A stretch of DNA of 64,000 nt from Przewalskia tangutica (GCA_029844215.1 CM056726.1:33163001-33227000), one strand, 5' to 3'; positions 11,457 through 21,505 are shown, numbered from the stretch's first letter. Translations and numbers: made by a program. Notes: generated from the sequence alone by a model not told the origin.

Positions 11457-11480
11457 AAACCAATCTCCACAATCCTAAAT

Positions 11481-11702
11481 GAGGGAGCCCACTGCCCCTC
11501 TCCATTACAATCGGTCCAGCCACCAAACCAGAATGGGCTTGCCCAAATGAGGGAGCCCACTGCTCCCTCACCATTCCTATCGGTCCAGCCACCGAACTAG
11601 GCCAGTTCAAATGACGGGGTCCACTGCTCCCTCACCATCAGCCTCAGCCTAGTCTAGTTACCTAAATCAGTCAGCCCAAATGAGGGAGCCCACTGCTCCC
11701 TC
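11481..11702 (+). repeat. Hairpin-bearing tandem repeats in copia 1 integrase-RT linker
   Basis: Four copies of GAGGGAGCCCACTGCTCCCTC or close variants lie at 11481-11500, 11549-11569, 11613-11633 and 11682-11702, about 64-69 bp apart. The consensus is itself an inverted repeat (GAGGGAGC, 5-nt loop, GCTCCCTC). Copies 2 and 4 are perfect. Between them lie repeats of CGGTCCAGCCACC. In the intact element this would encode a repetitive linker between integrase and reverse transcriptase. Confidence 0.85.
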
Positions 11703-11929
11703 TTCACCAACCCGATCCCTGGCCTAATGTCTCAAGACCACCCGAGCAGTCTCTATTGGCCCAGTCACTTACCGTAAATCAAATACATAGCATTCCACTA
11801 CCCCAGCAGTCATTGAAACACGTTCCATGAATGGGATTTTTGGCCTAAGCATCATTTTAATCTAACATTCTTGGTCTAACCATCCCCGATTTCCAAAAAT
11901 CCAAAAGCTGCCTTATCGGACCCGAATTT

Positions 11930-12766
11930 GAAAGTTGTCATGTTAGATGAAATTGATGCTCTTATTAAAAATCATATGTGAGAGTTGGTATCCCGTCCTT
12001 CTAATGTAAATATAATACGCTCTATGTGGATTTTTTTTCATAAAAAGAAATATGATGGGTCTTTTGAGAGCCACAAAGTCCATCTTATTGGTGATGACAA
12101 GTCTCAACATGTTAGAGTGGACTGTGATAAAACTTTTAGCCCAGTGGTTAAACCAACAACTATCCAGACAGTTCTTAGCCTGGCTCTGTCAAAAGCATGG
12201 TTCATTCATCAGTTGGATGTAAATAATGCATTTCTACACGGTCACCTACAAGAAATAATTTACATGCACCACATTTGTGGTTACGAGATCCTATTCATCC
12301 TGATTATGTTTTCTTCTTGAAGAAAACTTTATATGGTCTCAAACAAGCCCCCCGAGCATGGTATAACAGGTTTGTTGGATTTGTTACCACAATGGGATTC
12401 TTACATGGCAAATCCGATCAGTTTTTGTTCATTTATCAGAAAGGGAACGACATGACATACCTTCTTTTCTATGTGGATGACATCATCCTCACAACGTCAT
12501 CTGTCTATCTTCGCCAGTCAATTATTTTCCTACTTGCATCTGAATTTGCTATGAAGGATTTGGGTCATTTGAACTATATTTTGGGCATTGTTGTAACTCA
12601 GCATGCAACTGGTCTATTTCTTTGCCAAAGAAAATATGTTGAGGAGATAATTGATAGAGCCGACATGTCTTCATGTAATCCGTCACCTACACCAGTGGAT
12701 ACCAAAGCTAAGTTGAGTAACTCTTCAGGGTCTTCCGACGGTGATCCGACACATAATATAGTTTAG
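11930..12766 (+). pseudogene. Copia 1 reverse transcriptase, broken
   Basis: Conserved copia RT blocks appear in order: VNIIRSMWIFFHKKKYDGS, DCDKTFSPVVKPTTIQTVL, QLDVNNAFLHGHL, LKKTLYGLKQAPRAWY and the catalytic FYVDDIILTTSS (YVDD encoded at 12470-12481). SEFAMKDLGHLNYILGI and LCQRKYVEEII follow. A frameshift at about 12275-12320 separates the two open stretches. The active site is intact, yet the polyprotein is not. Confidence 0.88.
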
Positions 12767-13423
12767 TAGGGGCATTGCAGTATCTCATATTTACGATACT
12801 GGATATCTCATATGTTGTATAACAGGTATGTTGACATATGCATGACCCGAAAGAGGAACATATGAATGCTCTCAAATGAATTCTACGGTATGTTCAGGGT
12901 ACTCTTGATTTTGGCTTACATTGTACAAGTCATCTCCGATCACACGTCTTATACCGGTGCTGATTAGGGTGGATGCCCGGATACCAGACGCACCACATCT
13001 GGTTATTGTGTATTTCTCGAAGATAATTTGATCGTATGGTCGTCCAAATGTCAACCCACACTCTCTCGGTCTAGTGCTGAAGCTGAATGTAGATGGGTAG
13101 CAAATGTTGTCTCTGAATTATGTTGGCTCCATAATCTGTTATTGGAGCTTCATTGTCCAATCAAAAAGGCAATTGTGGTTTATTATGATAATGTGAGTGT
13201 GGTATATCTGTCAGAGAACTCAGTACAATATCAACGCACTAAACATATAGAGATGAATATTTTATTTTTCTGTGAAAATGTTGCACGTGGACAAGTCTGT
13301 GTTCATGTCCCGACTCGCTATTCGATAGCTGATATATTCATAAAAGGTCTTCCGCAGATACTCTTTAATGATTTCAGAGACAGTCTCATCGTACGAGAAC
13401 CTCCCTCTAAGACTGCGGGGGAA
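12767..13423 (+). pseudogene. Copia 1 RNase H domain
   Basis: After a damaged junction (12767-13020; remnants of the FTRPDI and DTRRTTSGYC blocks in shifted frames), an open stretch from 13028 carries CQPTLSRSSAEAECRWVANV, ELCWLHNLLLELHCPI, YDNVSVVYLSEN and RTKHIEMNILFF. It ends with HVPTRYSIADIFIKGLP and PPSKTAGE followed by a TGA. This is the normal C-terminus of copia pol. The terminal codons overlap the polypurine tract that precedes the 3' LTR. Confidence 0.85.
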
Positions 13424-13598
13424 TGATAGATTATGAAAATAATCTTTGATTATTCCTTAATCAATGTAAATAATTTATAATTAGGTGTACATATTCTTAG
13501 TATATTATTAATATATTCTACCATAATTATAGCCTAAATTAAGACTTGTAACCTTTTATATAATTTGACATTTTGGAATGAAATCATTACGGAAAACA
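13424..13598 (+). repeat. Copia 1 3' LTR (about 175 bp)
   Basis: It begins TGATAGATTATG right after CTGCGGGGGAA and ends at about GGAAAACA. The boundary is inferred from the polypurine tract and the TG...CA rule, since the 5' LTR is not in the window for comparison. The AT-rich content and short length fit this copia group. Confidence 0.6.
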
Positions 13599-14005
13599 TT
13601 TACTCCAGTTATAAAGTATGCACAAGTAGAAATGGGCTAAAATGATGGGTATAAGACATCTCAATAAATCACACAAATTCAAAAGGAACATTGATACGGC
13701 AACAACCAAAAATTCCTGAAATTCCTTTTTTTTATCTTCTTTCTTTTAGAGTAAGATCTGGATGAAATTAAAGTATTTGATTCATAAGACAGTCATCTCT
13801 ATTTTTCTTTACAGAGTAGTAAAGATGTAGATGAAAATCAGGCACGTCACCTTCCAGCGCAAAAATAATATTTGGTGAAGGAATCATGAACTGACTCCTA
13901 CTAAGATCACTTACAAAAACTTATCTCCATTCATCCATCGCCAAAACTTCTAAGACATAATCTTGATGCCCCCATGTGTGTTCGTAAGATGATATTAATC
14001 TCTCT
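13599..14005. other. Unassigned spacer between copia 1 and copia 2
   Basis: About 400 bp of AT-rich DNA with no open frame of note, no recognised repeat and no target duplication that I could match on its two sides. Nothing functional is visible. Confidence 0.5.
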
Positions 14006-14183
14006 TGGGAAGTCTTTCATTAATATCAAGGTATATATAGAGTACAATATTCATCCCTTATACAATAGGAATCCTAAACCTATACAAAAGAGGAATCTTA
14101 GTCTTACCATAATTATATTTACACAATATATGAAAATATTCTAATTATGGGTATATTGTTTCCTATATTTACACGTTTATACA
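14006..14183 (-). repeat. Copia 2 3' LTR (178 bp)
   Basis: Shares AGTCTTTCATTAATATCAAGG through CCTATATTTACACGTTTA with the right-hand LTR, with few substitutions. On the minus strand it starts TGTATAAACG directly after a purine tract. It contains one copy of the 102-bp segment that is duplicated in the 5' LTR. Confidence 0.88.
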
Positions 14184-14723
14184 CCCCCTCAGTCGGAGCG
14201 GGAGGAGGTCGGACGCTGAGACTGGATCTAAAGTCAAGAAAAAACTGTCTGGGAAGTCCTTTGGTAAATATGTCTGCATACTGATAAGATGATGGAACAT
14301 GTAACACTCTGACATGTCCTAAGCAACTTTCTCACGAACAAAGTGTAGGTCTATCTCAATGTTCTTGGTTCGCTGATGTTGAACCGGATTATGAGATAAA
14401 TAGATGACATAGATCTTATCACAGTACACAATAAATGTCTGACGCAAAGGACACTGAAGTTCTAACAGTAAGTTCCTGAGCCAACAAATCTCAGCTACTA
14501 CATTTGCAACGTCTCTGTACTCAGCCTCAACACTGGATCTAGATAGGGTAGTCTGTCGCTTGGCAGACCAAGAAATCAGATTATCCACTAAGAAAACACA
14601 AAAGCCGGAGGTGGAGCGTCGCGTGTCCGGACACCCTGCCCAATCTGCATCCGTATATGAGAGCAACCTGTTTGGCGCAGAGGGGTATAGGTGCAAACCA
14701 TAATCAAGAGTACCCTTAATGTA
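14184..14723 (-). pseudogene. Copia 2 RNase H domain
   Basis: Minus-strand blocks include LLSYTDADWAGCPDTRRST, SGFCVFLVDNLISWSAKRQ, LSRSSVEAEYRDVANV, EICWLRNLLLELQCPL and HNPVQHQRTKNIEIDLHFV. A stop in the next segment (around 14317) interrupts the frame. HVPSSYQYADIFTKGLP and the last residues then continue in a second frame that reads on into the LTR. The catalytic Asp and Glu residues of the family are recognisable. It would remove RNA from the hybrid during reverse transcription. Confidence 0.87.
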
Positions 14724-15799
14724 TCAAATTATACGCTTGAGAGCAGTGAAATGAGACTCTCTGGGGGCATGCATGAATAAGCACACCTGCTGAACAGCAT
14801 AAGCTATGTCTGGCCTGGTAAATGTGAGATATTGAAGTGCACCTGCAAGACTCCTATACAGAGTAGGATCAGAGACTAGAGCACCATCCATAGCACTGAG
14901 CTTAGATTTCGAATCGACTGGAGTAAGCATAACTTTACAATTCGCCATCTTAGCCTTGTACACTATCTCCTCTGCATACTTACGCTGACACAAGAACATG
15001 TGATTGACAGACATGGTCACTGATATCCCCAAGAAATAACTCAGCTTTCCCAAATCAGTCATTGCAAATTCGGACTTAAGCAAGGCAATAATCTCATTTT
15101 TCAATCTACCTGAGGAGGCAGTCAGAACAATATCATCCACGCACAGTAATAAGTAAGTAGTTCTACTACCTCGATAAAAAATGAAGAGTGATGTATCACT
15201 CTTGTTGCATAAAACCTAATCTTCAAGATATACCTGACAAAACGATCATACCACGTACGGGGAGTCTGTTTCAGGACATATAGTGACTTACAGAGATGAC
15301 ACACATAGTGAGGGACTGCTGGATGGGTGAACCCAGGCGGTTGATGCATGTACACTGTTTCTCTCAGGTCCCCATGTAAGAATGCATTTTTCACATCAAG
15401 TTGATGGATCGGCCAGTGTTTGTCGATGACAATGCTCAAAATTGTGTGAATAGTAGTCGGTTTGACAAACGGGCTGAAGGTCTCTCCACAATCAATGTCC
15501 TCCTGCTGATTTGTGTCATTAGCCAAAAGACGGGCCTTATACCTCTCAAAATCCCCATTGTGTCTGAACTTGTGATGAAAAAGCCACATACATCGAATTA
15601 CATTCACCCCCTTAGGTCTAGGTACTAGATCCCACGTGTGCTGTTTAGTTAAAGCATTGAATTCCTCATACGTAGCCGCATTCCAATTAAGGTCTTGTTT
15701 GACCAATTTTGGGTTCTTTGGAAGTGGAGAGATGGTTTGTGCAGACAAGTTGAAATGGACTTTGGGTTTGAAGATTCCATGCTTTGAACGAGTTTCCAT
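14724..15799 (-). pseudogene. Copia 2 reverse transcriptase, broken
   Basis: The first open block (15122-15799) contains NVIRCMWLFHHKFRHNGDFE, FSPFVKPTTIHTILSIV, QLDVKNAFLHGDLRETVYMH and a modified LYGLKQ (LYVLKQTPRTWYDRFV). The second (14724-15140) starts in the catalytic loop, VDDIVLTASSGRL, then SEFAMTDLGKLSYFLGI, LCQRKYAEEIVYKAKM and FTRPDIAYAVQQV. The two overlap at a frameshift located just at the YVDD motif, where Tyr appears as Cys. Active-site Asp residues are kept but the enzyme is split. Confidence 0.88.
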
Positions 15800-16412
15800 T
15801 GGATGAGTAGGGATAGTGGGTGGCGGAGTGGTGTCTGAGACGGTGGGTAAAGTTGGATAAGGAGAAGGTGGGGCGAAACCATCGGAGGCGTAGCGGCTCC
15901 TGGATCGAGCGTTGTGATGCTTGAAGGTTGATAGGCTTCTCCGAAGTTTGGGTGTCGCGGCGCTGTCGACGGTGTTCCTGAAGATTGCTCATCGAAATCG
16001 GCCGCGCGCCTCGGGGCCGTCTCGATTTACGGAACATAGGACGTGAGATATTCGAGGATGAGGGGAGAGATGGCAGACTCATCAAGAAATTGGTAGTCCA
16101 GTTTTTGGAAGTTTGGAAGATTCGAAAACGAAAATGTGGTCTCGTCGAATGTGACGTGACGAGATATGTTGATTTGACGAGTCGACAAATCATAGCATAG
16201 ATAGCCCCTATGGTTTGACGGAAATCCTAGGAAGACACAGTGAGTAGACCTATGAGCAAGTTTGTGAGGGGCGGTAGAATTGGGGTTGGGATAGCACAGA
16301 CAATCGAAAATCCGTAGATGATCATAGGAGGGGACGCTATGTAGAGGATTGCGATAGGGGTCATATTGTGAAGAGTGCTAGTAGGGAGAATATTTAGAAT
16401 ATATTCTGACAT
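15800..16412 (-). pseudogene. Copia 2 integrase C-terminal part and linker
   Basis: This stretch lies between the integrase core and reverse transcriptase. Fragmentary conserved residues (region after the core with ILNILPTSTL, corresponding to the HALLTATYLINILPS-type block) are spread over shifted frames. The 15687-16193 part is Ser/Pro/Arg-rich in its open frame and is probably out of frame with the ancestral protein. In this element group the segment is a variable linker. No catalytic residues are expected here. Confidence 0.6.
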
Positions 16413-17185
16413 TTTAGCAGCATATACCCAGAAGGAAGGAGGGAGGCATGAATCAATAGGGTGTGAATCATATTGTTAATGGTACGTATGATACTTTCAG
16501 CTTTACCGTTTTGTTGTGAGGTGTGAGGGCAGGAGAAGCGAAAAACTATGTCATTATTTGTACAAAACCGGTGAAACATAGAGTTATTGAATTCACGATC
16601 ATTATCGCACTGAAATGATTTTATACTTTTTCCAAATTGTGTGTGGATAAACTTGCGAAACTCAAGAAATTTGGCAAACACTTCCGATTTAAATTTAAGA
16701 GGATATAACCAAACATAGTGTGAAAATTCATCAAGCAACACAAGATAGTATTTATGACCGAGAGAACTAGAGATATGAGATGTCCATAAATCGGCATGTA
16801 TAATATCAAAAGGAGCAAGTGTAACACTAGTAGATGATTTAAACGGAAGACGAATATGTTTGCCTAAAGAGCACGAAACACAATTTTGAGCAAGTTTTCC
16901 ATTACAAGCAATGAAATTGTTTCCTTTAAGAAAATTAAAAACTGGGACTCCTGGATGACCAAGCCTATTATGCCAAGTTGAAGAAGAAACAACCGCTAGA
17001 GTGACGGGAGAGCAAGATCTGGCAGCGGAGGTGGAAGTGAATGGATAGAGATCCCCCGTGATATTGCATCTCGTAAGAGGTGTCCCCGTATGAAGATTCT
17101 TCACAGTAAAACCAAAAGGGTCAAAATCCACGGAGACAGAATTATTACGAGTAAATTGGCGGACTAATATGAGGTTCTTAATCAT
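16394..17185 (-). pseudogene. Copia 2 GAG-pre-integrase and integrase core
   Basis: A 263-residue open stretch begins in the pre-integrase block (VDFDPFGFTVKNL, RCNITGDLYPF), passes the zinc finger (WHNRLGHPG, then CVSCSLGKHIRLPF), and enters the catalytic core. All three acidic positions are visible: FDIIHADLWTS (first Asp), FQCDNDREFNN (second Asp) and QQNGKAESIIRTIN (Glu). This is the best-preserved integrase among the three related copia elements in the window. Integrase inserts the cDNA into the chromosome. It is separated from protease and RT by frame breaks. Confidence 0.9.
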
Positions 17186-17326
17186 ATGTGGGGCATATAA
17201 GGTGTTTTTTAGGGAGAGGGGTGGATGAGGAGGTTGTGTGTATGAGGTACCATACCCTTTAACTGGAATGCGTTGTCCACTACCAACTGTAACATATTGA
17301 GGATGCTTTAAACTAAACAGTTTAGG
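17186..17326 (-). pseudogene. Copia 2 protease remnant abutting the LTR
   Basis: The minus-strand frame continues upstream with YVTVGSGQRIPVKGYGTSY, the C-terminal half of copia protease. The active-site half, gag and the primer site are missing; sequence passes directly into the 5' LTR at about 17327. This indicates an internal deletion whose left breakpoint is the LTR end. Confidence 0.8.
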
Positions 17327-17609
17327 GATAGTCTTTCATTAATATCAAGGTATATATAGAGTACAATATTCATCCCTTATACAATAGGAATCATAAGCCT
17401 ATACAAAAGAGGAATCCTAGTCTTACCATAATTATATTTACACAATATATGGAAATATTCTAATTATGGGTAGGAAATATATTGTTTCCTATATTTACAC
17501 GTATACAAAAGAGGAATCATAGTCTTACCATAATTATATTTACACATTATATGAAAATATTCTAATTATGAGTAGGAAATATATTATTTCCTATATTTAC
17601 ACGTTTACA
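17327..17609 (-). repeat. Copia 2 5' LTR with internal 102-bp tandem duplication
   Basis: It matches 14006-14183 but is about 105 bp longer. The segment 17401-17502 is repeated at 17503-17604, beginning ATACAAAAGAGGAATC and ending with CTATATTTACACG both times, with a handful of substitutions. The 3' LTR has a single copy, so the duplication arose after or during formation of this copy. Confidence 0.88.
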
Positions 17610-17799
17610 GTGTTTGTGCCTTGTCTTTCGAGTTTCGTGTTAAAATTTGAGATTAATGCATGTACATTGAATATTAAAATTTCATGTTCTGTTAAAGATA
17701 TATTATATACTTTTTCAAATTAAAATATGGTAAAAGTGTTGTACTTCGATAATTATATTATTTTATTATAGTTACTATTTATGTTAGAATGTTTTCTCA
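17610..17799. other. AT-rich spacer
   Basis: No coding potential, repeat or recognisable regulatory site was seen in this short stretch. Confidence 0.4.
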
Positions 17800-18186
17800 T
17801 GCTTCGAGAAGATAATAGTTCGATAGTAGAAGAAGAAAAAGATTGGAAGCAGTAAAGAAGATATTTACATGAGAGGAAGAGAGTGAAAGAGAAAGGAGAG
17901 TGGAAGAGAAAGGGATAGAAAATGAGAGAAGAGGAGAGAGTGCAAAGTGTATTAATCTGAAGTAATGATTTACATGTGAATATACATGTATATATACATG
18001 TCCATAATTCCAGCTAATCAAGCTAAGTAGTCATTAATTACTAACAATTACTAACCATTTTTTTAACTATCTTTAACAAACTAATAACAAATATTCAACC
18101 ACTTCTAACCATAGTTAGTTAGTTACGATTCTATATTCTAACTATAGTTAGCTATATGTATAGCCATAATCTATACTTTTACATCA
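17800..18186 (-). repeat. Possible solo LTR of a Tork-like copia element
   Basis: Read on the minus strand it starts TGATGTAAAAGTATAG and has GTTAGTTA-type repeats, a TATA-like TGTATATATACATG, and then a long pyrimidine-rich leader (CTCTCTCCTCTTCTCTC and similar). This overall plan is familiar from Tork-type copia LTRs in dicots. I could not match a target duplication or a second copy, so both the boundaries and the call are tentative. Confidence 0.35.
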
Positions 18187-18444
18187 GTACTAAAATATCT
18201 CTATTTTCTCACTAAATTTCCCGCTGAATGTGTTAATGGTTATTTTCCACTAAATGTATATGGAAAAAACTTCAATAGTAGTGTTTTCACACGGAAAAAA
18301 TTAGGAAGTTTCTCATCGTTTCAGTAGGAACCTGTTTTAATTTGCACCATGCATTTTTCCAGTGAGTTGGTTCGATGGAAATGAAGTGGGAAAATCATGT
18401 TTTGTAGCTCAAAGCGGTGGAAAGAAACTCTGTTTTTAGTAGTG
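18185..18444. repeat. Possible CACTA-like miniature element
   Basis: The right end reads TTTTTAGTAGTG, the inverse of a CACTACTAAAAA terminus of CACTA transposons. The left side has CAGTACTAAAATATC at 18185. Flanking triplets are CAT and TAT, so a 3-bp target duplication is not exact. The internal text has no open frame. Low-confidence call. Confidence 0.3.
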
Positions 18445-18973
18445 TATTTTGTTATGACTTCTTCACTTTTATCATTTCTTTTTCTGATTTGCTTTCATTT
18501 GCATGTCCGCTGAGTAGTACTCTCTCAGAAATAACATTTCTACTAGTGTCTTACACTCTAGCTATCTTGTTGTTGTTAGATAAGAGTAGCGTGGGTTTCA
18601 AAATGTTATCTAAAATCGCAGTAGACCGACAATGACCAAAATGAACTTCTGCATCAATTGTATCCATAATGATGATTGAATTATAAAGAGTGTATTATAC
18701 GAAATAGTTGGTTATTTTAGATTACGATGTGTACAAACTCTAGCTTTCATGAATGAAACTTGCCAATAATAAGAAAGGTGAAATCTTCGATTGGAATTTG
18801 GAAATTGAATCTTACGATTTAAATCCCATTACCAAAGACATGTCTTTCCTGCCCACTGAGGTGAGCATAGAAAGATAAATTATGTAAACATTTGTGATAA
18901 GATGCTTAATTCTTGGTATCCATTTCACCATAAAAAATATTTATTTATTTTCTAAATAATTTTTCACTTTATT
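18445..18973. other. AT-rich spacer
   Basis: No supported gene or repeat. A 72-codon open frame overlapping its left part is hydrophobic by composition only and has no recognisable domain. Confidence 0.4.
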
Positions 18974-19175
18974 GTTTGGCATTCAAATTCAACTTGAAGT
19001 TGAATTCCGAACTTGAAATACAACTTATAATTTGTTTTTCAACTCCATCCTCATAATTTCAAATAAAATGATCTTTTCTTCTTCGCAGAAAGTATAACCA
19101 AACACAATTTCATCTTCAACTTCAACTTCAAAAATTCAAATAAAGTACAAATATATTTTATTTCCATAGCCAAAC
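18974..19175. repeat. Possible MITE with GTTTGGC/GCCAAAC ends
   Basis: GTTTGGC at the left edge and GCCAAAC at the right edge are inverted. Inside lie AACTTGAAGTTGAATT and CTTCAACTTCAACTTC, giving a foldback structure like the abundant short non-coding DNA elements near Solanaceae genes. Exact termini and target duplication were not resolved. Confidence 0.35.
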
Positions 19176-19266
19176 TCCAACTTAGATTATTTAATCTAGA
19201 ATAAAAAATATGTGTTCCTACTACGGCCACAATCTTTTCCTCTTTTAAGAATGAATTCTATTAATC

Positions 19267-19629
19267 CAAAGATAGTGGCCCAGTTGTCATTAGTCAAATT
19301 TGTCGTCTTAGGGTCACAAGTTCGATTCTCGGCGGATACGTTCTCCGGAGCATATGTCTCGTATTAAATTCTGGTAGCTTAACCGCGCGGGCATGTTGCA
19401 GTGTGGGTTTGATACTCCCTCAGACAATCCCTGTTGGGGGATCGGACCTTGTAGCATTGATCCGTTGGTGGCGATCAGACACTGAATGCGGGGCGCACAT
19501 CCCGCGATTTACTTGGCGGTAGCGGCTAAGAACGGGTTCCATTCGCCTCCAGGAACATACATCAGTGCGGTGCAGATTAGCGATATAGAGCATTTCAAGA
19601 CCACCCCGACCGCGGATTATAAAAAAAAA
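19267..19629 (+). mobile_element. tRNA-derived SINE with 16-bp target duplication
   Basis: The element is flanked by perfect direct repeats ATGAATTCTATTAATC (19251-19266 and 19630-19645). It opens with an RNA polymerase III internal promoter: A box around AGTGGCCCAGTTG (19274-19286) and B box GTTCGATTC (19320-19328). It ends in a run of A residues before the right repeat. Size (about 363 bp), promoter boxes, A tail and long target duplication together identify a SINE mobilised by LINE machinery. The family was not determined. Confidence 0.9.
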
Positions 19630-19645
19630 ATGAATTCTATTAATC

Positions 19646-20079
19646 ATAACGTCTCCTTTTTTATTCTTTAGTCTTTACGACCAAAAGTCGATGTATCTAA
19701 CACTGCCACTCAATCAAATGTACTTCCTGATTACTAAATTTCGTTAAAAACATAAATGGGAAAACTAAAGAAATTTAGATACTTTCCATTTGTGTACAAC
19801 GAATGAATACTTATTACTCTCTCTTCTTTGACTCCACCCAAATGCATTGAATCTATTCTCAACGAAGCGTTTCGTAGGATTATTACTCACAAATTTCCTT
19901 TCCCTTATGGTTAGAGAATTTTCAATAATGCTTGAACAATTTGCATTGTTCATCCCTTTTTTATTATACATTATAATTGTCCTCACGGAAGGTTCTATGA
20001 TCAGTAAAAAATAATTTAGTTAGAGATGTAGTTGATTACATTTTTTTTTAAAATCGTATAATGTAAGAAATGGACTTAG
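19646..20079. other. AT-rich spacer
   Basis: No gene, RNA or repeat could be supported here. Confidence 0.4.
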
Positions 20080-20456
20080 ATGTTGCTCCAGCTGACTGAG
20101 GACATGATTTTAGATAGGAAGATTTGGATGTCGAGGATTAGTATAGAAGATTAGTAGGTAGTTGAGTTTTGTCGAATTGTGTGAGAGGGATAGGGGGCTA
20201 GACTTCTTCTCCTCTTCTCCCTTTCTCTATAGTATTATTTAGGTTTTGAGTATGTTGTTTTATTTGTTTGTTATTGTTATATTGCTGTCATTTTCCTTGA
20301 ATTTTTGCATTGACTACGTTTTTTTAAGCCGATAGTCTATCGGAAACAATCTCTCTACCCCACAAAGGTAGATATAAGGTATGCGTACATCTTACCTCCC
20401 TATGCCCACTGTGTGGGAGTACATTGGGTATGTTGTTATTGTGGTTGTTGTTGTTA
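20080..20456 (+). mobile_element. RTE-type LINE 3' end, truncated
   Basis: The left part encodes the last residues of an RTE reverse transcriptase ORF (DRKIWMSRISIED followed by TAG at 20151-20153). A 3' untranslated region follows, with GCCGATAGTCTATCGGAAAC, CTCTACCCCACAAAGGTAG and GGTATGCGTACATC, and it ends in GGTATGTTGTTATTG and GTTGTTGTT repeats. This 3' tail is shared, in published work, between Solanaceae RTE LINEs and the TS SINE family; I identify it from memory of that consensus. The presence of coding sequence upstream argues for the LINE rather than the SINE. The 5' portion is missing, as usual for LINE insertions. Confidence 0.75.
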
Positions 20457-21329
20457 GATGTCGCTTACATTTAGGTGCCAGCTTTATTTAGTCCTCATTT
20501 AGTAGTAATTTGTGGAGTTATAATTACTCTGTATGATTAATCACTTTTTTGAAAAATTATATCTGGTGCCTCTTAATTCTATGTGCAAGCTTGGGCATAT
20601 AAATCCTTCCTCCCAACTAGTCCTTTTATTTAAAACCACTCCATATTCGACTGATTAATCCGAATTTACATCGGATAGAGTCGATTTAAAGGGAAAGTAC
20701 TTGCTACTTCATTCCTAAAGAGCGAACCAATTACTAAGTCTTCTCTATATTCTCCCTTAATTATGTCAAAATTATTTCTATCCTACTCAAAAAAAGTACA
20801 AAAAGGTAAAAAGAATGAACTTTTTAACCTCAACATGCCCAAAAAAAACCGATCCCTTGAAGGTTTCTAGAAATCGATTTAACTTCAGGCCGTTCATTTT
20901 GAAATTCAATTTACTTGTCATGTTGTAGCATAGACCTCGAAATTTCAAAAACTTTGAACATGTTTGTTAGAATGTCTCATTTTAGTTAAGAGAATGAGTT
21001 AATTTTTCCTTATATATGATTTACAGCAATAGTTTGTGGATTTCTTAGAATTGACTTAGGCCTAATCTTTAAATTTTTTTAATCAGAATCAAAACTAGAT
21101 TTGTCCCTATTCTTTGTATAGTCAAATCGAGCTCTCATATAATATTGTTCATGTTCAAAATCCTTTGTGCACGAGAGTGTTAGAATGTCTCACAAGTGAT
21201 CGAATGAATAAGTCATTCTTCTCTTATATGATGTTGGTTACTCCCCGTGTCATATGTGAGATTTTGAAGTTGAGTTAGTTTCAATGTCTATTTTCCTTTA
21301 AAAAAAATTAGTTTTCCATATTATTTGGA
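20457..21329. other. AT-rich spacer
   Basis: Unique-looking, AT-rich DNA without supported features. No conserved open frame, RNA gene or obvious repeat was seen. Confidence 0.4.
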
Positions 21330-21505
21330 GTAAAGGCAAAGTTATCTTTATTTACTTATATGTCACGGATTTGAGTCGTGGAATAAACTATTGATGTATA
21401 TGTTAAAATACATTCGTTAAGATACATTGTCTACATCACACCTCCTTGAGATTTTGCCCTTTCCTGGACCCATACATGATTCGTGCACTAGGATACACTT
21501 TTAAC
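21330..21505 (+). mobile_element. Degenerate Au-type SINE
   Basis: The order of motifs follows the Au SINE: a TAAAGGCAAAGTTATC A-box region, ACGGATTTGAGTCGTGGAA (B box plus the characteristic GTGGAA), then TTGCCCTTTCCTGGACCC and TCGTGCACTAGGA near the 3' end. Au consensus has CCCTTCCCCGGACCC and AGTGCACCGGGC at these points. It is several substitutions away from that pattern, so it is an old copy. The target duplication was not resolved. Confidence 0.55.

Larger units (their letters stand above)
8232..13598 (+). mobile_element. Copia 1: decayed Ty1/copia element, 5' part missing
   Basis: Plus-strand remnants occur in copia order: gag C-terminus (8232-8447 and 9792-10260), protease, integrase, reverse transcriptase and RNase H, then a purine tract (CTGCGGGGGAA) and a short 3' LTR. 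The 5' LTR and most of gag are absent, and the sequence begins exactly where gypsy 1 ends. The protein blocks resemble the Ale/Retrofit group of plant copia elements (lineage from recalled motifs, not a tree). A 1.34-kb solo-LTR-like unit sits in gag. Many stops, frameshifts and a deletion in the integrase core show an old, dead copy. Confidence 0.88.
14006..17609 (-). mobile_element. Copia 2: Ty1/copia element with gag deleted
   Basis: Two LTRs (14006-14183 and 17327-17609) flank a minus-strand pol with protease remnant, integrase, reverse transcriptase and RNase H. There is no gag and no primer site: the 5' LTR runs straight into protease sequence. The 3' side has the purine tract CTGAGGGGG before the LTR. 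The LTRs begin TGTATAAACGTG and TGTAAACGTG respectively. No matching target duplication is evident (TCTCT on the left, GTGTT on the right), so later rearrangement is likely. The protein blocks match the same copia group as copia 1 and copia 3. Confidence 0.88.

Noticed and set aside
11350..11610. Minus-strand 86-codon open frame
   Set aside because: Antisense to the hairpin tandem repeats of copia 1; low-complexity repeats keep it open.
17797..18021. Ser/Leu-rich minus-strand open frame
   Set aside because: Coincides with a purine/pyrimidine tract and a possible LTR leader; no protein features.
18417..18635. Hydrophobic 72-codon open frame that could suggest a membrane peptide
   Set aside because: AT-rich DNA yields Phe/Leu/Ile codons by chance; no start context, homology or conservation is visible.
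19267..19340. Possible tRNA gene from A and B boxes
   Set aside because: The boxes belong to a SINE with A tail and target duplication; no cloverleaf with an anticodon arm could be drawn.
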